A stretch of DNA of 64,000 bases. Origin: Cylicocyclus nassatus. Taxonomy: Eukaryota > Nematoda > Chromadorea > Rhabditida > Strongylidae. Shown here piece by piece: positions 10,231-21,858 of this stretch. Position 1 is the first letter of the stretch, and every line of letters begins with the position of its first letter. Below the pieces are notes generated by a model that searched no databases, was not told the origin of the DNA, and saw only the letters and a list, made by a program, of their open reading frames with translations. The position numbers were made by a program, and so were the translations under genes. Where the stretch lies: contig CATQJL010000316.1 of assembly GCA_958299035.1 (NCBI GenBank), forward strand, positions 30,693,441 to 30,757,440. The letters run 5' to 3'.

Positions 10231-12519
10231 TTTAAATGGACTTGAAAGCCCATTTTACTCCCAGCAGCAAGGTGAGCTGGGACTAAGCCCATTATTGACC
10301 TTTTTGCATATTTTTGATGGCGATTTTTTGAGAATGTGTTCCTTAGAACATTCTAAGGTAGCAAGTGAGTGGAAAAAGTTTCATGTCTTCTACGAAGTCT
10401 AAAATAAGTGTTTCTTTCTGAAATTATAGAAACGCTTTGAAAATCATAGAAGAAGGTTAAAATCAGCAAAATATTCGCTAACAAACTCAAATGCTTCCAA
10501 ATATTAGGTCGATGCGAAAATTCCTTTGTAAATCAAATAAAGTTTGTTAACTCTTCAAATCATCAACCAAAACTGAATTCACGATTTGTATCTGAAAATA
10601 AAAAAGATTTGCGTTTCAATATAATTCTATCTTTCGAATAATCTCGTAGAATCAAACCTCAAACACGGCATTTCAAACGCGATTTTGAGTTTGGCCGCAA
10701 GAATTACTGAAATGGCGCTAGCTAGCAAGAAAATTTTTGTGAAAAATTTCCTACTGGCAATAGCCCACACATTCAACTATTTAGAGATATAAACATCAAC
10801 GCTGAAAGACAAAGAAGAGCTAGTAGAACATTTGCAGACTTCATCTTTTGCAGACTCGTACTTTTTCAATTCAAAAAACCCTTTGGGTCATAGTGTAGTA
10901 CAAGGTTTTCTATAAGATATGTATTTTGATTCAGAGATTGCAGTGCAAGTCAGTTTGCGTGAAGCAGATAGCTCTACATACGAATTTGATTTGATGCAGA
11001 TCCGTAGAAGTCTCAAGAAGCGAAGGCCCGGATATTATATGAATTTTTTTCTTGGAGGTAATTTAGAGCATAGCCATCGATAATAAATGGTATTTGTGAG
11101 GTGTTAGGAAGTGGGAAAGAATAAAAAATTTACGTGACTTTCATTGTAATGTTAGGACAGCCTAGTCAGATACCGATCACCTGGTGGAAATGAGTTTGCA
11201 AGAGTGAGTAAACAGGTTGAGACAAGTTGGAGAAAGGTTTGCTGAAGAAGTTTTGTATGGAATGAAAGGCTTCGCGAATGCGATATCTTAGTCCACCGCA
11301 TGGACTAAGTCCATTTTATTCGCACGAAAAGCCCATTTCGCGAGGACTTTCGTGGATATCATTTCAGTAAAGTGGCATAGAGTCTAATTATAATCGTTGG
11401 TGACCCAAATCATGATGTAGACAAAGCCATGCTTTTTTCATTATTTTTGCTACTTTTTGTTAAAATCTGAAATCTTAAGTCATAAGTTGGATCAATCCAT
11501 TAAGCAAGAGCAGTTTTAAGCCTTTTTTGGAGAGTATTTGTTAATCTCGTAGGATACTTTCTTGTTTAGAGTAAGTATAGCATTCTGGACAAGATTATGC
11601 TCTAAGCACCACCCTGATTTGAAGTTGGTATTGTTCTTGCTGGTGTAGTTACGGTCAAAAATCGCGCTACGGGTCTGCAGTGCATCGTCAACGACCCTGC
11701 TCGCTGTCACTCTTTCAAAGAGAGTGAAGGAGACCGTTCCAAATCAACCTTATCTCACTCTAGTCTCTGAGGTCTCGCCTACGTGTATAAACCAAAAAAC
11801 TATGAATTTAGGAGGTAAACTGAAGGACAATACTTTTTTCAGCATCCCACAAATAAAATTCTCAAAAAATTACAGGAATCATGGAAAAAGAAACACATTG
11901 TTTGTATCCCCTAGAGTTTGCTTCAACATCTATTGGTGGCAATGTTTGATAATTTTCTGAGAGCTTATTGCTTGCAATGCAGTGCATTAATCATATCCAT
12001 CTTGAAGAGATCATATACAAAACATATCCCTTTAGCGTTCAGCCCGGGGAAGACCAATTTTTTACGACTGACCTATTCAAACATGATCGCGCTGAAGAGG
12101 CCATTTTTAAAACGAAGTTTCTTTGCACGATGTAGCAAACAAATATTTGATTACCGCACACATAAGAATATTTTACCAGATTTGGTTTGTAGACGGACGA
12201 GCTTTTAGAATTTTCAGAAATTTGAAAAAGAAAGCGTAAGCTTTCTTCTAAGAATTTTCCGCTATCAAAAGTGAAAATGACTCGTTTGCAACGCGCAGAT
12301 GACGATTTGGCACGAAATTTGCTGTATATACTCGCAGTAGGACTACTCAGAGAATTGCGTCGGAAAGTTTACGAGCGCTTGCCTGACCACCAATCAGCCA
12401 CGCCGCGAGCTGCCCGCTAAATTTATGTTGGGCCGGTAAGCGACGGCGGCGCATCCTGTGAGTGCCGGTTAAGCGCCTGTTGTTGACCCTTATGAGCAAG
12501 CTTTCAAGGCTAAGGAAGA
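10231..12519. other. No gene recognised
   Basis: Long AT-rich stretch. Variants of AGTCCATTTTATTCG / AAGCCCATTTTACTC recur at 10026-10052, 10190-10262 and 11300-11335, pointing to a diverged dispersed repeat. A lone mariner-type end, TTAGGTCGATGCGAAAATTC, lies near 10505 without an obvious partner. The segment 12370-12490 is GC-rich. Confidence 0.4.
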
Positions 12520-12912
12520 ATGGATAAACCCTCTAGCCTGTCTTTCACCCTAACGACTTCCGTACAATTCGAACAACTTTTGCTCACCTGCCGACACGAT
12601 CTGATCTCCTCGATAATACTCGCCCACCTTGAATTTTACTTAAGTCTAGAAACTCAACTTTCAAAGAGGATTGCATCCAAGAAGCAATACACGGACTCGA
12701 AAACACTTAATGTAGCCCCACCGTTGCGGCATAACTCAGGCGGGTTGCGCTTTCACCTACAGCATGTAAGAAGTGCGGCCTACAAGGCCCGCGGCCCGTC
12801 TAGTGATTTGATTGGACCGCGACGCTCCCGACAATCTCTTCCCAAATTCAACTTTGGCCGCGGCGTTCACGCTAAGATATGTGGGCCGCGGCAGGACTTC
12901 TACTTTACATAA
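12520..12912 (+). CDS. 130-aa open frame over a GC-rich block, unidentified
   Basis: An uninterrupted frame from an ATG at 12520 to a stop at 12912. The first half is serine/leucine-rich and the second half basic (arginine-rich), following the GC-rich block 12720-12900 with several CCGCGGC motifs. No signal peptide, domain or known family is recognisable. Openness may simply reflect the base composition. It ends 40 bp before the Helitron. Confidence 0.2.
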   Translation: MDKPSSLSFTLTTSVQFEQLLLTCRHDLISSIILAHLEFYLSLETQLSKRIASKKQYTDSKTLNVAPPLRHNSGGLRFHLQHVRSAAYKARGPSSDLIGPRRSRQSLPKFNFGRGVHAKICGPRQDFYFT

Positions 12913-12952
12913 GTTTCTCAAATTTCGTACATAATTTGTCCAGCAACTTAGA

Positions 12953-15460
12953 TCTTATATTAAAGCTGAATGTCTGTTTGTATGTCTATATGTATGTATG
13001 CATGTATGTCTGTGTGTCTGTATGTACGTATGTTCCAAATAGAAATTATTATTTCTGAACCGATCTGGACCAAACTTGGCGTACATACACTTCGGGCGGG
13101 GCGGGTGTCGTAGGCAGGGTCAAGCGTGGGGTTTGGCACGCCACACTTGGGGGGTCGTATTGAGGAGTCAAGAGAGGAGGGGTCGTAGTTGGGTAATCTG
13201 ATAATAGCGATAACATGATATTCGTATCATATCCATAATTAGCATGTCAGTTAACCCCTGTAGACAAAGTTTTAGCGAATTCTGAGGATTCAAGATACTA
13301 GGCTACATAAGTGAAATGGTCATATTCCATCATGGTTAACTTTGTTTCAAAGTGAATTAGCTATCCGTTTTTGCACTCAAAACAAAACACTACTCCTTCT
13401 TTGTCCACCTCAGAAATCCCGCTTCAAAAGACCTCCAAACTGTGGAATTAGAAGCCAACCAAAATCTCATTTTTCCCATTTTTTTGCTTTTAATGAGTGT
13501 GCTTTCACCAAATATTACTCAGAGCTAAGAAGACGAATCAGGCTCAAATCACTCCTATGAGATCTACGAGCCTAATTAGTTTTCTTTGCTCTGAGTAATC
13601 GTTGGTGAAACCACAGCCATCAAAGGCGGAAAATGGGAAAAATGAGATTTTGGTTGGCTTCTAATTTCACCGTTTGGAGGTCCTTTAGAGCGGAATTTCT
13701 GGGATGGACAAAGAAGGAGAGTGCTTTGTATTGAGTGCAAAAATGGATAGCTAATTCACCTTTGAAACAAAGTTAACCATGTTGGAATATGACGATTTCA
13801 CCTAAGTAGCCTAGTATCTTGAATCTTCAGAATTCGCTCAAACTTTGTCTACAGGGGAATTCATGCTCATTATGGATATGTTGCCCTATGTTTGACAGGG
13901 CCTTCAGGTAATGCTATCTTAGGTATGTAATTCAGGGGGGGGGATCTTATTAAGACAGCAATCAGGGGGGTCGTAACCAGCGATTGTGTGCCACACCCCT
14001 TACTTGACCCTGATCGTAGGCTACTTTTCGTTATCGATCGATGTCGATTTTATCAATTTTTATCGATATTTCTGGAAAGTTTGAGCTACGGGGCTGAGGA
14101 TCGGCACAGGGGGGTAATCGAGCATGCTGATTACGAATACAATAATAGTTTTAGAACTATCCATTACTTTTATAAATATTATCGATATTTTTGGAAAGTT
14201 TGAGCTACGGGCTGGGGATCGGCACAAGGGGGTAATCGAGCATGCTGATTACAACTGCAGTATTAGTCTGGCGCTATTCGGCTATCCGGGTCCCAAAATT
14301 TTTTTTGTCGTAGAGCTTGCTCAAACTTCGTCTATAAGGGTTATCTTACATGCTGATTACAGATATCACACTTTCTCCGCAGAACGTCTCCCATGTGGTT
14401 ACGATAGGTGTACGGTAAAAAGTCAAAATCATGAATTCGGCTGGAGTTCGGTCCAGAGAACTTGATTATGCTGATTACGAATGTCATGCTCTCTCTGCAT
14501 ATTAGGACCTTTTCATAGAGTTATGGTGGTTATACGGTATGGGATCGAAAACATAGATTTGCTTTAAACTTCGTCTAGGGTGGTCATTTAGCGCGCTGAA
14601 CATGAATATCATGCTGATTTCGCGGGATAGCGCATTTTCTTGGGTTACGTTGGGTGTACAGGAGATGGGTCGAAGTTTTTGATTTGCTCAAAACCTTACC
14701 TATAACATAAGCATACTGCTCATGAATATGATGCTTGCTCGCTGTCATATCGGATTATTGTAAAGTTATGGTGAGTTGCAGGGTATGGGCATTTTTTCGC
14801 TTTCGGGCCAATTTAGATCCCAGATATTCACGAAATGGGGAAACGGTCGTTTTGCATGGGCGGTCTCCAGCGCCATCGTGATAACCTGTGTAAACGCTTA
14901 ACTCACTCGGCAAATCTCCCTCCCCCTGTTTTTGCTAGGTAAAAGCCGCCGAAGGGTGTATCGCGCACGGCAGTGGTCCTATAAGGAAAGCATTACGGTC
15001 GTGGGAAACTTTTATACCACACGAATTGCCTTTATCGTGGGTGGGAATTAAGCACCTTGAAACAGCACTTTGGGTAATTCCCTGCCAAGATATTAGGCAG
15101 GTTCATGAGTTTTACGCGCAGCTACGCGAAATGACTACGATATTTGTCATCAGGGGCTCAAATAACCCCCATATACCGAGTTTAAGCAGGATCCGTCACA
15201 AAAGCACTTGGGGCCCGGATAGCCAAACAGCGCCATCAGTTCTAGAATTACCCTTACTTTTATTGATTTTATTGATTTTTTGCAAAGTTTGAGCTACGGG
15301 GCTGGGGGTTGTTGAGGGAGCTAGGTGAGCATGCTGATTACTAGCACAGCGTGAATAGGAAACTGCATGTAGAAGTGTGCACAGGGAAAGGTTGTACAGG
15401 GAAAGAGAGGGACCTTTGTCGTTTTTGACAAAGCCGGGCGGAGCCGGGTAAGCCAGCTAG
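12953..15460 (+). mobile_element. Helitron (rolling-circle transposon), non-autonomous, 2.5 kb
   Basis: The 5' end reads A|TCTTATATTAAAGCTG and the 3' end reads CCGGGCGGAGCCGGG, then TAAGCCAG, then CTAG|T, so both Helitron rules (insertion between A and T; hairpin just before CTRR) are met. After the 5' end comes a TGTC/TATG-rich microsatellite, then GGACCAAACTTGGCG. Inside are tandem units of roughly 110-190 bp, each with GAGCTACGGGGCTG...GGGGGTAATCGAGCATGCTGATTAC. No Rep/helicase frame is present, so it depends on an autonomous relative. A shorter family member lies at 46269-46768. Confidence 0.8.
13228..13880. repeat. 653-bp inverted repeat inside the Helitron
   Basis: The left arm (13228 to about 13552) and right arm (about 13568-13880) are near-perfect reverse complements, from the outer CATATCCATA to the centre near 13560. 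The outer parts of both arms match the Helitron's own internal repeat unit (AAACTTTGTCTACAGGGG...ATGCT), so it looks like an inverted duplication of Helitron sequence rather than a foreign insertion. A transcript across it would fold into a hairpin of about 300 bp. Confidence 0.8.
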
Positions 15461-15784
15461 TTTACTACATAGTAGCATCTTGATTCCAAACTCCTCATCT
15501 CGTCTTTACTGGAGTCCGAAATGACAAATGGGTGCGGCTTCAGAGGAAGAAAAGGCGCTCCAATCAAGCATCAAGCACCCTGCGCATTTGATGCGATCAA
15601 GATCGGAAATGTATCAGAATGGCAAAGGCATGTTCGTTTTAGGAGTCTCTTTGCCACTTTTGGGCCGCTCCCCTGGGTGCTCGTCTGAAAGAGAGCAAAA
15701 TTATCTCCCAATATTTGGGAGAGCCTTTTGATATAATTCTTCCTTCATTTCGACTACGGCCTTTAGTGAGGAGCTAAGCAATAG
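15461..15784. other. Spacer between Helitron and Ly6 duplication
   Basis: No gene or repeat recognised. The block homologous to the region upstream of the second Ly6 gene starts near 15785. Confidence 0.4.
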
Positions 15785-16018
15785 CAACATGCTCTTACAC
15801 TTCGATCGTTTACATTTTTTAGGACAAAGTGCTTCGATCGTTATTCATTTGCCGTGAGCAAACATTTTTTCGCAAGAACATTGCTATTCTTTGTGCTTGA
15901 GTCGGCAAAATTTTGCGATAACGTTAAAGACGATGGTCTCATAAGCAGCAAACATCAGTCTCGCTGAACCGTAAAAATGCCTGAGCAATCCCGAGAACTA
16001 CAAACAATCGTTAACTGA

Positions 16019-16048
16019 AGCAAGCAGCTTCATAAGGCATAAGACAAC
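16019..16048 (+). promoter_or_regulatory. Conserved promoter-like motif upstream of Ly6 copy A
   Basis: A 30-bp block, AGCAAGCAGCTTCATAAGGC plus ten more bases, ends exactly 21 nt before the ATG. The same block occurs at the same distance before copies B and C. There the core reads CTTTATAAGGCG, a TATA-like box; in A it is CTTCATAAGGCA, so the TATA core is damaged. Confidence 0.6.
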
Positions 16049-16069
16049 CCTTGTTCTGGTTTTGGGAAG

Positions 16070-18389
16070 ATGGCATCGTGCAGAATATTTGCTCTGCTCT
16101 TCATTATTGGAGACACAGCTGCCATTAATTGTTATAGCGGTAAGTGTAACTTGTATCTAATTGGAGGTTTTCGGATTTAGCATATTTATATCCCTTTGGG
16201 AATCACAGTTACTTTCGAATTATAAAGTTTGAGATTTGAGTATATCTCAATTGCATTTCTGTTGCAAAATTGTTTGCCGTATGCATCACACTCGCCTTGA
16301 AATGCTGATTCCGAATCTGACTTCCGTTTTTGCTAGTCGTTTTTCTAAAACAAGTTATGAAGGATTTTCGCGTCAATGGTCGCTCAAAGAAACACGGTCG
16401 AGGATGCCTAACTTTCAAAAAGAAGGTTGATTGAGGCAATGCAAAACTGGAAAGCAGGAAAGGACTTGAACTAAGCCTACGTCAATTTGTGAGGCTGTCG
16501 CACTAGCAACTACACTACATCTTAGCTGAGGTTTTGGCATTCCAACCCATATTTCCCTTGGCGCGAAAATCCTTCATGAGTTTTTTAAGCGATTAGCACA
16601 AACTGGAGCCAGATTCGAAATCAGCGCTCCAAGACGAGTGTAATGGTATGCATCTCATCTCAAAAGGCCGCGGACACCGAGTATGGTTTCCTTGTCTGAA
16701 GAACTGGACAGCTCTTTCCGCCAGTGAAGGCTTCAATTTATGATATTTCATATGCCATTTTCAGAGCTCTTCCTTAGAGCAGAAGGGTTATACATGGTGT
16801 ACTCCATACCATTATATCGAAACTCTTTCTTAGAATACAATTTCTTGATCTGAAAAAATTTCTACTGCAACAGTGCGAATGAGCGCCATTTCCGATTATT
16901 TGCAGATTAATGTGCCTTCTGCATAAAAAAGTTGAAATTCTGCAAGTCTCACATAATTCTGAATTACCTAGAAAGAACTTTATTTAGGAACCACTACTGG
17001 AGATACAATATCCAGCACAGTGTATTGTGACAGCCAATTTTGCGACAGGTACAATTTTTTTACTCGGAGTGAGCCTGTTGAAGAAAACGTTGTGGTTGCT
17101 GTGAAAAGTCTTATCACAAATAGTAGTGGCATATATGATCCAGTCTAAAAAAATCTTTGAAAACCTTTTTCAATTTGCATGATTTAAGGATTACGAGGAA
17201 AGCAGATAAAGTCATTGCTGCAAAATATGAATGTGAACAAACACAAATGTGTAAGGTGAGTCCACGAAGCTTTTATTTATTAGCGGCGCCAATGCCTTTT
17301 CGTTGAAAGTTTCATCTTTGAAACCACTATAAAATTTCAGCTTCATTTTTCGCTCTAACGCTCCGATATGTTTCTGCTCACAAAAAGCCCGAAATACACA
17401 TTCAAGAAGCAGAAAATTACCAGTGTGACCATTAGAGACGTTCAGAAGTTGGGATAAGTATATTAGGTCTTGTAAGTGGACTAAGCGCTCTCAAGAACTC
17501 GACAGCGAATCAAAGTGATAAAGTTGAAGTAGAATTTAAAGTTCTTTCAGACAGATATACAAAGCAATCAAAGGAATGACTTTCAGGTTTTTTTTTCGTA
17601 CTTCAAACTGTTCTACCATTTGTGCTTTACTGCATGATATCATTGAGAACAAAGCCAATATCTTATTACTCAACGGCATATTTCACTTAACAAAACGATA
17701 ACGAAAATTCAACCGCCGTTTCCTTGCAAGGAAAGGTGCAGCAAGAAATGAGATTAGATTCAGTACTGTTACATTTGTTCATTCTCACCTCTTGCCAAGT
17801 TTAACAAGGACGAAAGACTTTTTGTGAGTCAAAACTAGAATAATATAAACTGCCAATAGCCCCAAACGCTCCCAAAAAAAGATTTTTTTATAAAGCTGAT
17901 TTTGATTTTTTAAAAAACTTAGAAATTTTAAAAATTATTTACAAGTGCAAGCGTTAATGCACGTTTTTATAGCTCATGTAAGCAACTCTCGAAATTTCGC
18001 GACCCAATTTCAGGGGAGAAAGCGCCATCCCCCCCCCCCCCCTTCCCCCGTTCGGTCCATCACTGTTAGCTAGATAAGTACGCCGCTTATCAGTTCTTCT
18101 TGAAACCATTACTATCGCAAACAGAAAATTTTCTGGAAAACGCTGTTTTACCAAATATGTTATACAAAGAACTTGTACAACCTAAAAACAGTTTCGATGT
18201 AGTACGCCATAATTTCAGGCAGAAGGAACCTTCAGAAATCATAAAGATGGGGTCTACTATGAAGTCTACTGTTCCGCTGCGGATCCGTGCAACTCCTCTT
18301 CAAAACTTCCAGCTTCGTCGGCTCTAATTGTATTTGCTTGTTTTAGCCTCTTCCAGGAAGGAGAAAAGAAGAAGATCATTTATGATTAA
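16070..18389 (+). CDS. Ly6/uPAR-like small secreted protein, copy A (diverged or decaying)
   Basis: Four exons: 16070-16139, 16988-17048, 17189-17255 and 18219-18389 (122 aa; intron phases 1, 2, 0, as in the paralogues). Signal peptide about residues 1-18 (start MASCRIFALLF), then the cysteine pattern of Ly6/uPAR (LU, three-finger) domains at 21, 37, 42, 59, 65, 84 and 90. Family members carry CC-x4-CN at the end of the domain; here the second cysteine is serine (YCSAADPCN), leaving an odd number. The C-terminal hydrophobic stretch that would direct a GPI anchor (SSALIVFACFSLF) is followed by a charged tail, QEGEKKKIIYD, because the stop codon TAG seen in copy B is CAG here. Both changes should disturb folding and anchoring, so A may be a dying copy or a diverged secreted form. 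Intron 1 contains a foldback (16282-16655). Confidence 0.7.
16282..16655. repeat. Foldback element in intron 1 of Ly6 copy A
   Basis: The left arm GTATGCATCACACTCGCCTT...GATTCCGAATCTG...GAAGGATTTTCGCG pairs with the right arm, read in reverse, near 16560-16655. Arms are about 95 bp. Its GCTGATTCCRAATC motif is common to other foldbacks here (32.8 and 49.0 kb). Confidence 0.65.
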
Positions 18390-18476
18390 GAATGCTGCAA
18401 TATATCAAAAACTCACACTACATCTGTTCCGTGAAAATTTTCTGACTTGAATTCATAGCTCAAATGCACTATATTA

Positions 18477-19236
18477 TTAGGTTGTCTAAACTCCGTTTTT
18501 GAATAAATTGAGCTGTTCTTGTTTTCCTAATAAACTTAAGGTTGCCGTTCGATGCCGCGGAGCAAGCTCTACAAAAAGACCACCTAAGATCCATCTAAGT
18601 CGTGATCCAGGAAATTTGGGGCCAAAACCAAAATTTTTCAGCTACCTTAAAAATCGGATCTCCTTCCAAGAAAATTTCTAGGATTTCCAGCTTGATCTTT
18701 AAATAATAGACACATAGTAGTACCGAATACTTGGCGGATTTTTTTCGGAGCTCAAAATTGAGTAAAAAAGATGGTCCGAAATTGCCAGAATGCCACTTTT
18801 TCCAAGATTTTATATGAAAAATGGCATTCGATTACAAGAGCACATACAGGGGTAAGATTAAATAAATTTACTTAGGAAGGCTTGCAGTACAATGTGGGAG
18901 GGGCTAGGGGCAGAGTTTGCCATTTTTAAACAACTTTTGTTTCTCGCCTTCTATGCTCGGAAAAGAATTCGGTATAGGCATATTTGAGTACTACAATGTG
19001 CCCTGTATAATGACCAAGCCGAAGGTCTGTAAGGTTCTTTGTCGCAGAAATGCAATTTTAAGGTGACAAAAGTTTTTTCGATTTTGGGGTCAAACTTTCC
19101 ATAAAATGCGAACTAAGAGGTTCCTTGGTGGATATCTTGTATAGCTTGATCTGCTCTATCTCATGATACCCTAAGTTTACTGGCAAAACAAAAACGGCTT
19201 GAATTATTTAAAAAAAATTGCTTTTGAACAACCTAA
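18477..19236. mobile_element. Mariner-type inverted-repeat element, 760 bp
   Basis: The ends TTAGGTTGTCTAAACTCCGT and (inverted) TTAGGTTGTTCAAAAGCAAT continue as diverged inverted repeats (AATAAATTGAG.., GTTCTTGTTTT / CCGTTTTTGTTTT). TA lies at 18475-18476 and 19237-19238. It sits just downstream of Ly6 copy A and is missing from the corresponding place after copy B. Confidence 0.75.
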
Positions 19237-19450
19237 TATTACTTGCGTGCACGCTCTTGCGAATAGCTTGGTCGATTGTTGAATGATTTATTAGGCTTAA
19301 TTAGAACAAATGTTTGTTTGTTGAGCCATCATTACGATCGACGACCAGGGATTTGAATAAAAACAAAGCGACTGATATCTGAGTGTGATACTATGTTATT
19401 GATTGACTCAGATTGACTCGCTGTCGTACTCATGTTATCGTTACTACAAG

Positions 19451-20065
19451 CTTGAACAAATGAATATGGGGCATAAAATGTGACAATCTTATGCTGGCTT
19501 GATAAGTGGAGCCATCACATTCAATATCATAAGTTTGTAAGTTATTCGTTATTGTTTTCTGTTAGTAAGGCACAGCTAGTAGTCAATGTGTGGAAAGTCC
19601 AATTCTAAAAAGTTTACTAACACAGTTGCAGTTTTTGAGAAAGCTTACTGACACAATCTACAACAAAAAAACCTCTACCATTTTTTGCGTGCTAGTTACC
19701 TAACTTCTGCCCCTCCTCCTAGTGTTTTCGTATCACCCTGTTCATTTATCCCTTCTCACCCCTTACCAACTCTCAATCTCACAGAACGAAATTTGCAAAT
19801 TCTATAACATCAATGAAATAATAGGTACTGTTAGGAAAGGTTATCATATACATGATCGGTATATTCACTTACTCCTGTGAACCAACTCCAACCCCTATGG
19901 CTCAAAACTTACAAAAAACGATAGCACCGATATTGGTCGATAACGGAAAGCAGTTTAACATCCCCTCCCCCTCCACCTCGGTTCGGATTGGTCAATGGAT
20001 CTGTTCGGAACATATACAGGCACACATGCACACAGACAAAAACACTCAGATTTACACATAAGATA
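19451..20065. other. No gene recognised
   Basis: AT-rich intergenic DNA between the duplicated segment and a pogo-like MITE. One short frame (19852-20061) is rich in histidine and threonine near its end (IQAHMHTDKN) and looks like chance. Confidence 0.4.
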
Positions 20066-20339
20066 CAGTCGAACTATTTCATATGATCATGTGTGCATTG
20101 CACACACCGTCTAACTTTGACGTGCTCGTCCTGGACTTGCAGTCGCAAAAACGCAAAAAGCTGATCGATTGCTATAGCTTACATCATTCCGAGGTGGTTT
20201 AGCATCTTAAAGAGAACAATATATTAATAACACATCGAAAACACTCACCCAAAGGGTTGTTTTCTCCAAGCCAGGATGGGAAGCCTAAGGTGGACAGTGT
20301 GTGCTATTACACACATGATCATACAAAATGATTCAACTG
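20066..20339. mobile_element. Pogo/Tigger-type MITE, 274 bp
   Basis: Terminal inverted repeats of about 45 bp start CAGTCGAACTATTTCATATG on the left and CAGTTGAATCATTTTGTATG on the right (inverted), each followed by GATCATGTGTG and a GCACACAC block. TA is duplicated at 20064-20065 and 20340-20341. CAGTYGAA ends with TA targets fit the pogo branch of Tc1/mariner. No coding capacity. Confidence 0.75.
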
Positions 20340-20341
20340 TA

Positions 20342-21579
20342 TTTGGACGGTGATTTCTAATTTCAACCCAAATCTGCCAAACGATTATTCTGTGTGAAGG
20401 GCTTTTTTTTCTGACCTACCGATTATTACTTTCAAATAGCAGAATTGATAATAGATTGGTTCTTTAGAGTAGGTAGTGGCTTCACTATCGATCAAAACGT
20501 AGCAAGCTCAGTTCCCTTAATAATTTCCCTTTTTGTTAAGGGCAATGTTAAAGATATATGATGCGGAAAAATATTCTTGTCTGGAAAAAATTAATGCGAT
20601 GTTTATGGATTTGTTTTGAGATAAATTGCAAAAAAAAGAAAACAGAAACGAAACAAAGTGCAAAAGTTAATGAAAGTGAAATTTGGAAAAAGCAACATTA
20701 TCATCGAGCTGACTATATGTCAAGGTCCGCTGCTTCCTTCAACCGCTAAGCGGTTTGCCTACATCGCTGAGCCAGAGGACACACTACCACAGATGACAAG
20801 ACTTCTTCCGCACTTCGTCAAATCAAATATCGTCACAAACAATAAGACACCATAATAATCACTAGTTTTTTAAATGTCATTATTATCGACTTTGTTGACT
20901 TTGGCTGTTGGTGTAATATTGTTGTTAACTTTGTGATCTACAAAAAAAGGCGGCGCGGAGGAAAATACTTGTAAAGTCGACGGTGTCTTGAATCTTGCTT
21001 ATGATGAACATTGATATAGCGGCAAGCGTGCGATATGCGGTGGGGCGTATAAAAGCTGCCTGAAATTAAGAGAGAGGCTCCGCCTTCATCCTTCAATTCT
21101 CGACGCAAAATCGGTCCTCTAAACTTCCCCTTCTTTATATCTATCCCCTCTGATTATGAAGCAAGTGTGGAAATAGATAGCGGCTGCCGAAAAGGGAAGG
21201 AGAATGGAAGTAGGCGCCTAGCATTGTCCGAGACAAGTTGAGAAAAGTAATAGAAGTTGTTAAGTGGAAATAGAAGGGAAGTAGAATGCTAGAATTAGGG
21301 ACGTTCGTTGTAAATAAAAGTTAAGGTTTTGTTGTGTATCGCATGGATATTTGGACCGCAAGCGCGGCTCAAAACTGTATTGCAATGTAGTAGTCATAAG
21401 CATCTGAATGAGGATGAATTGTGTGGAATGCGACCAAGATCCTCTGTTGATCCTTTCTGCGAATGTGGTGCTCAAAAAAAAGCGAATCTACTTTCGGCAC
21501 GACCCAACATTTGAGAAAACCTCTTGATAAAAATCAACTCCACTTTTCAAGCTCCGGTCTTTACGTGAAAAATTAAACA
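20342..21579. other. No gene recognised
   Basis: Intergenic DNA with no exon-like block or repeat that I could identify. Short overlapping frames near 20558-20855 and 21260-21514 have no recognisable domain. Confidence 0.4.
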
Positions 21580-21807
21580 ACATGCTCATTTAGTGCAATC
21601 GCCCATGTTTGGGATAAATAATCTTTGGCTGTTACTCATTTGTGAGCAAGCATTTCTCGCGGAGGCAACTAACCTTTACGATTGAGTCAGCAAAATTCTG
21701 CGATAACGTTCAGGACGGTGATCTCATACGCAGCAAACTTCAGCATTTTCAATCTGAACGGGAAAAAAGCATGAGTAATCCCGAGAAAAACAAACTTCGT
21801 TATCTAG

Positions 21808-21837
21808 AGCAAACAGCTTTATAAGGCGTAAGACAAC
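21808..21837 (+). promoter_or_regulatory. Conserved TATA-containing motif upstream of Ly6 copy B
   Basis: AGCAAACAGCTTTATAAGGC and ten further bases, ending 21 nt before the ATG, match the copy-C motif at 29 of 30 positions by eye. The TTTATAAGG core is a good TATA box, though it lies only about 40 nt before the start codon, which implies a very short 5' leader. Confidence 0.65.
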
Positions 21838-21858
21838 CCTCGTTTTGGTTTTGGGAAG

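Larger units (their letters stand above)
15785..19450 (+). repeat. Duplicated segment A (Ly6 gene with flanks)
   Basis: This segment aligns by eye with 21580-24650: shared upstream sequence (GCAAAATTTTGCGATAACGTT), all four exons, intron ends and a downstream block (ACAAATGTTTGTTTGTTGAG near 19310 against the same near 24520). A mariner-type element at 18477-19236 and a foldback in intron 1 are present in A but not in B, so they probably inserted after the duplication. Confidence 0.75.
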
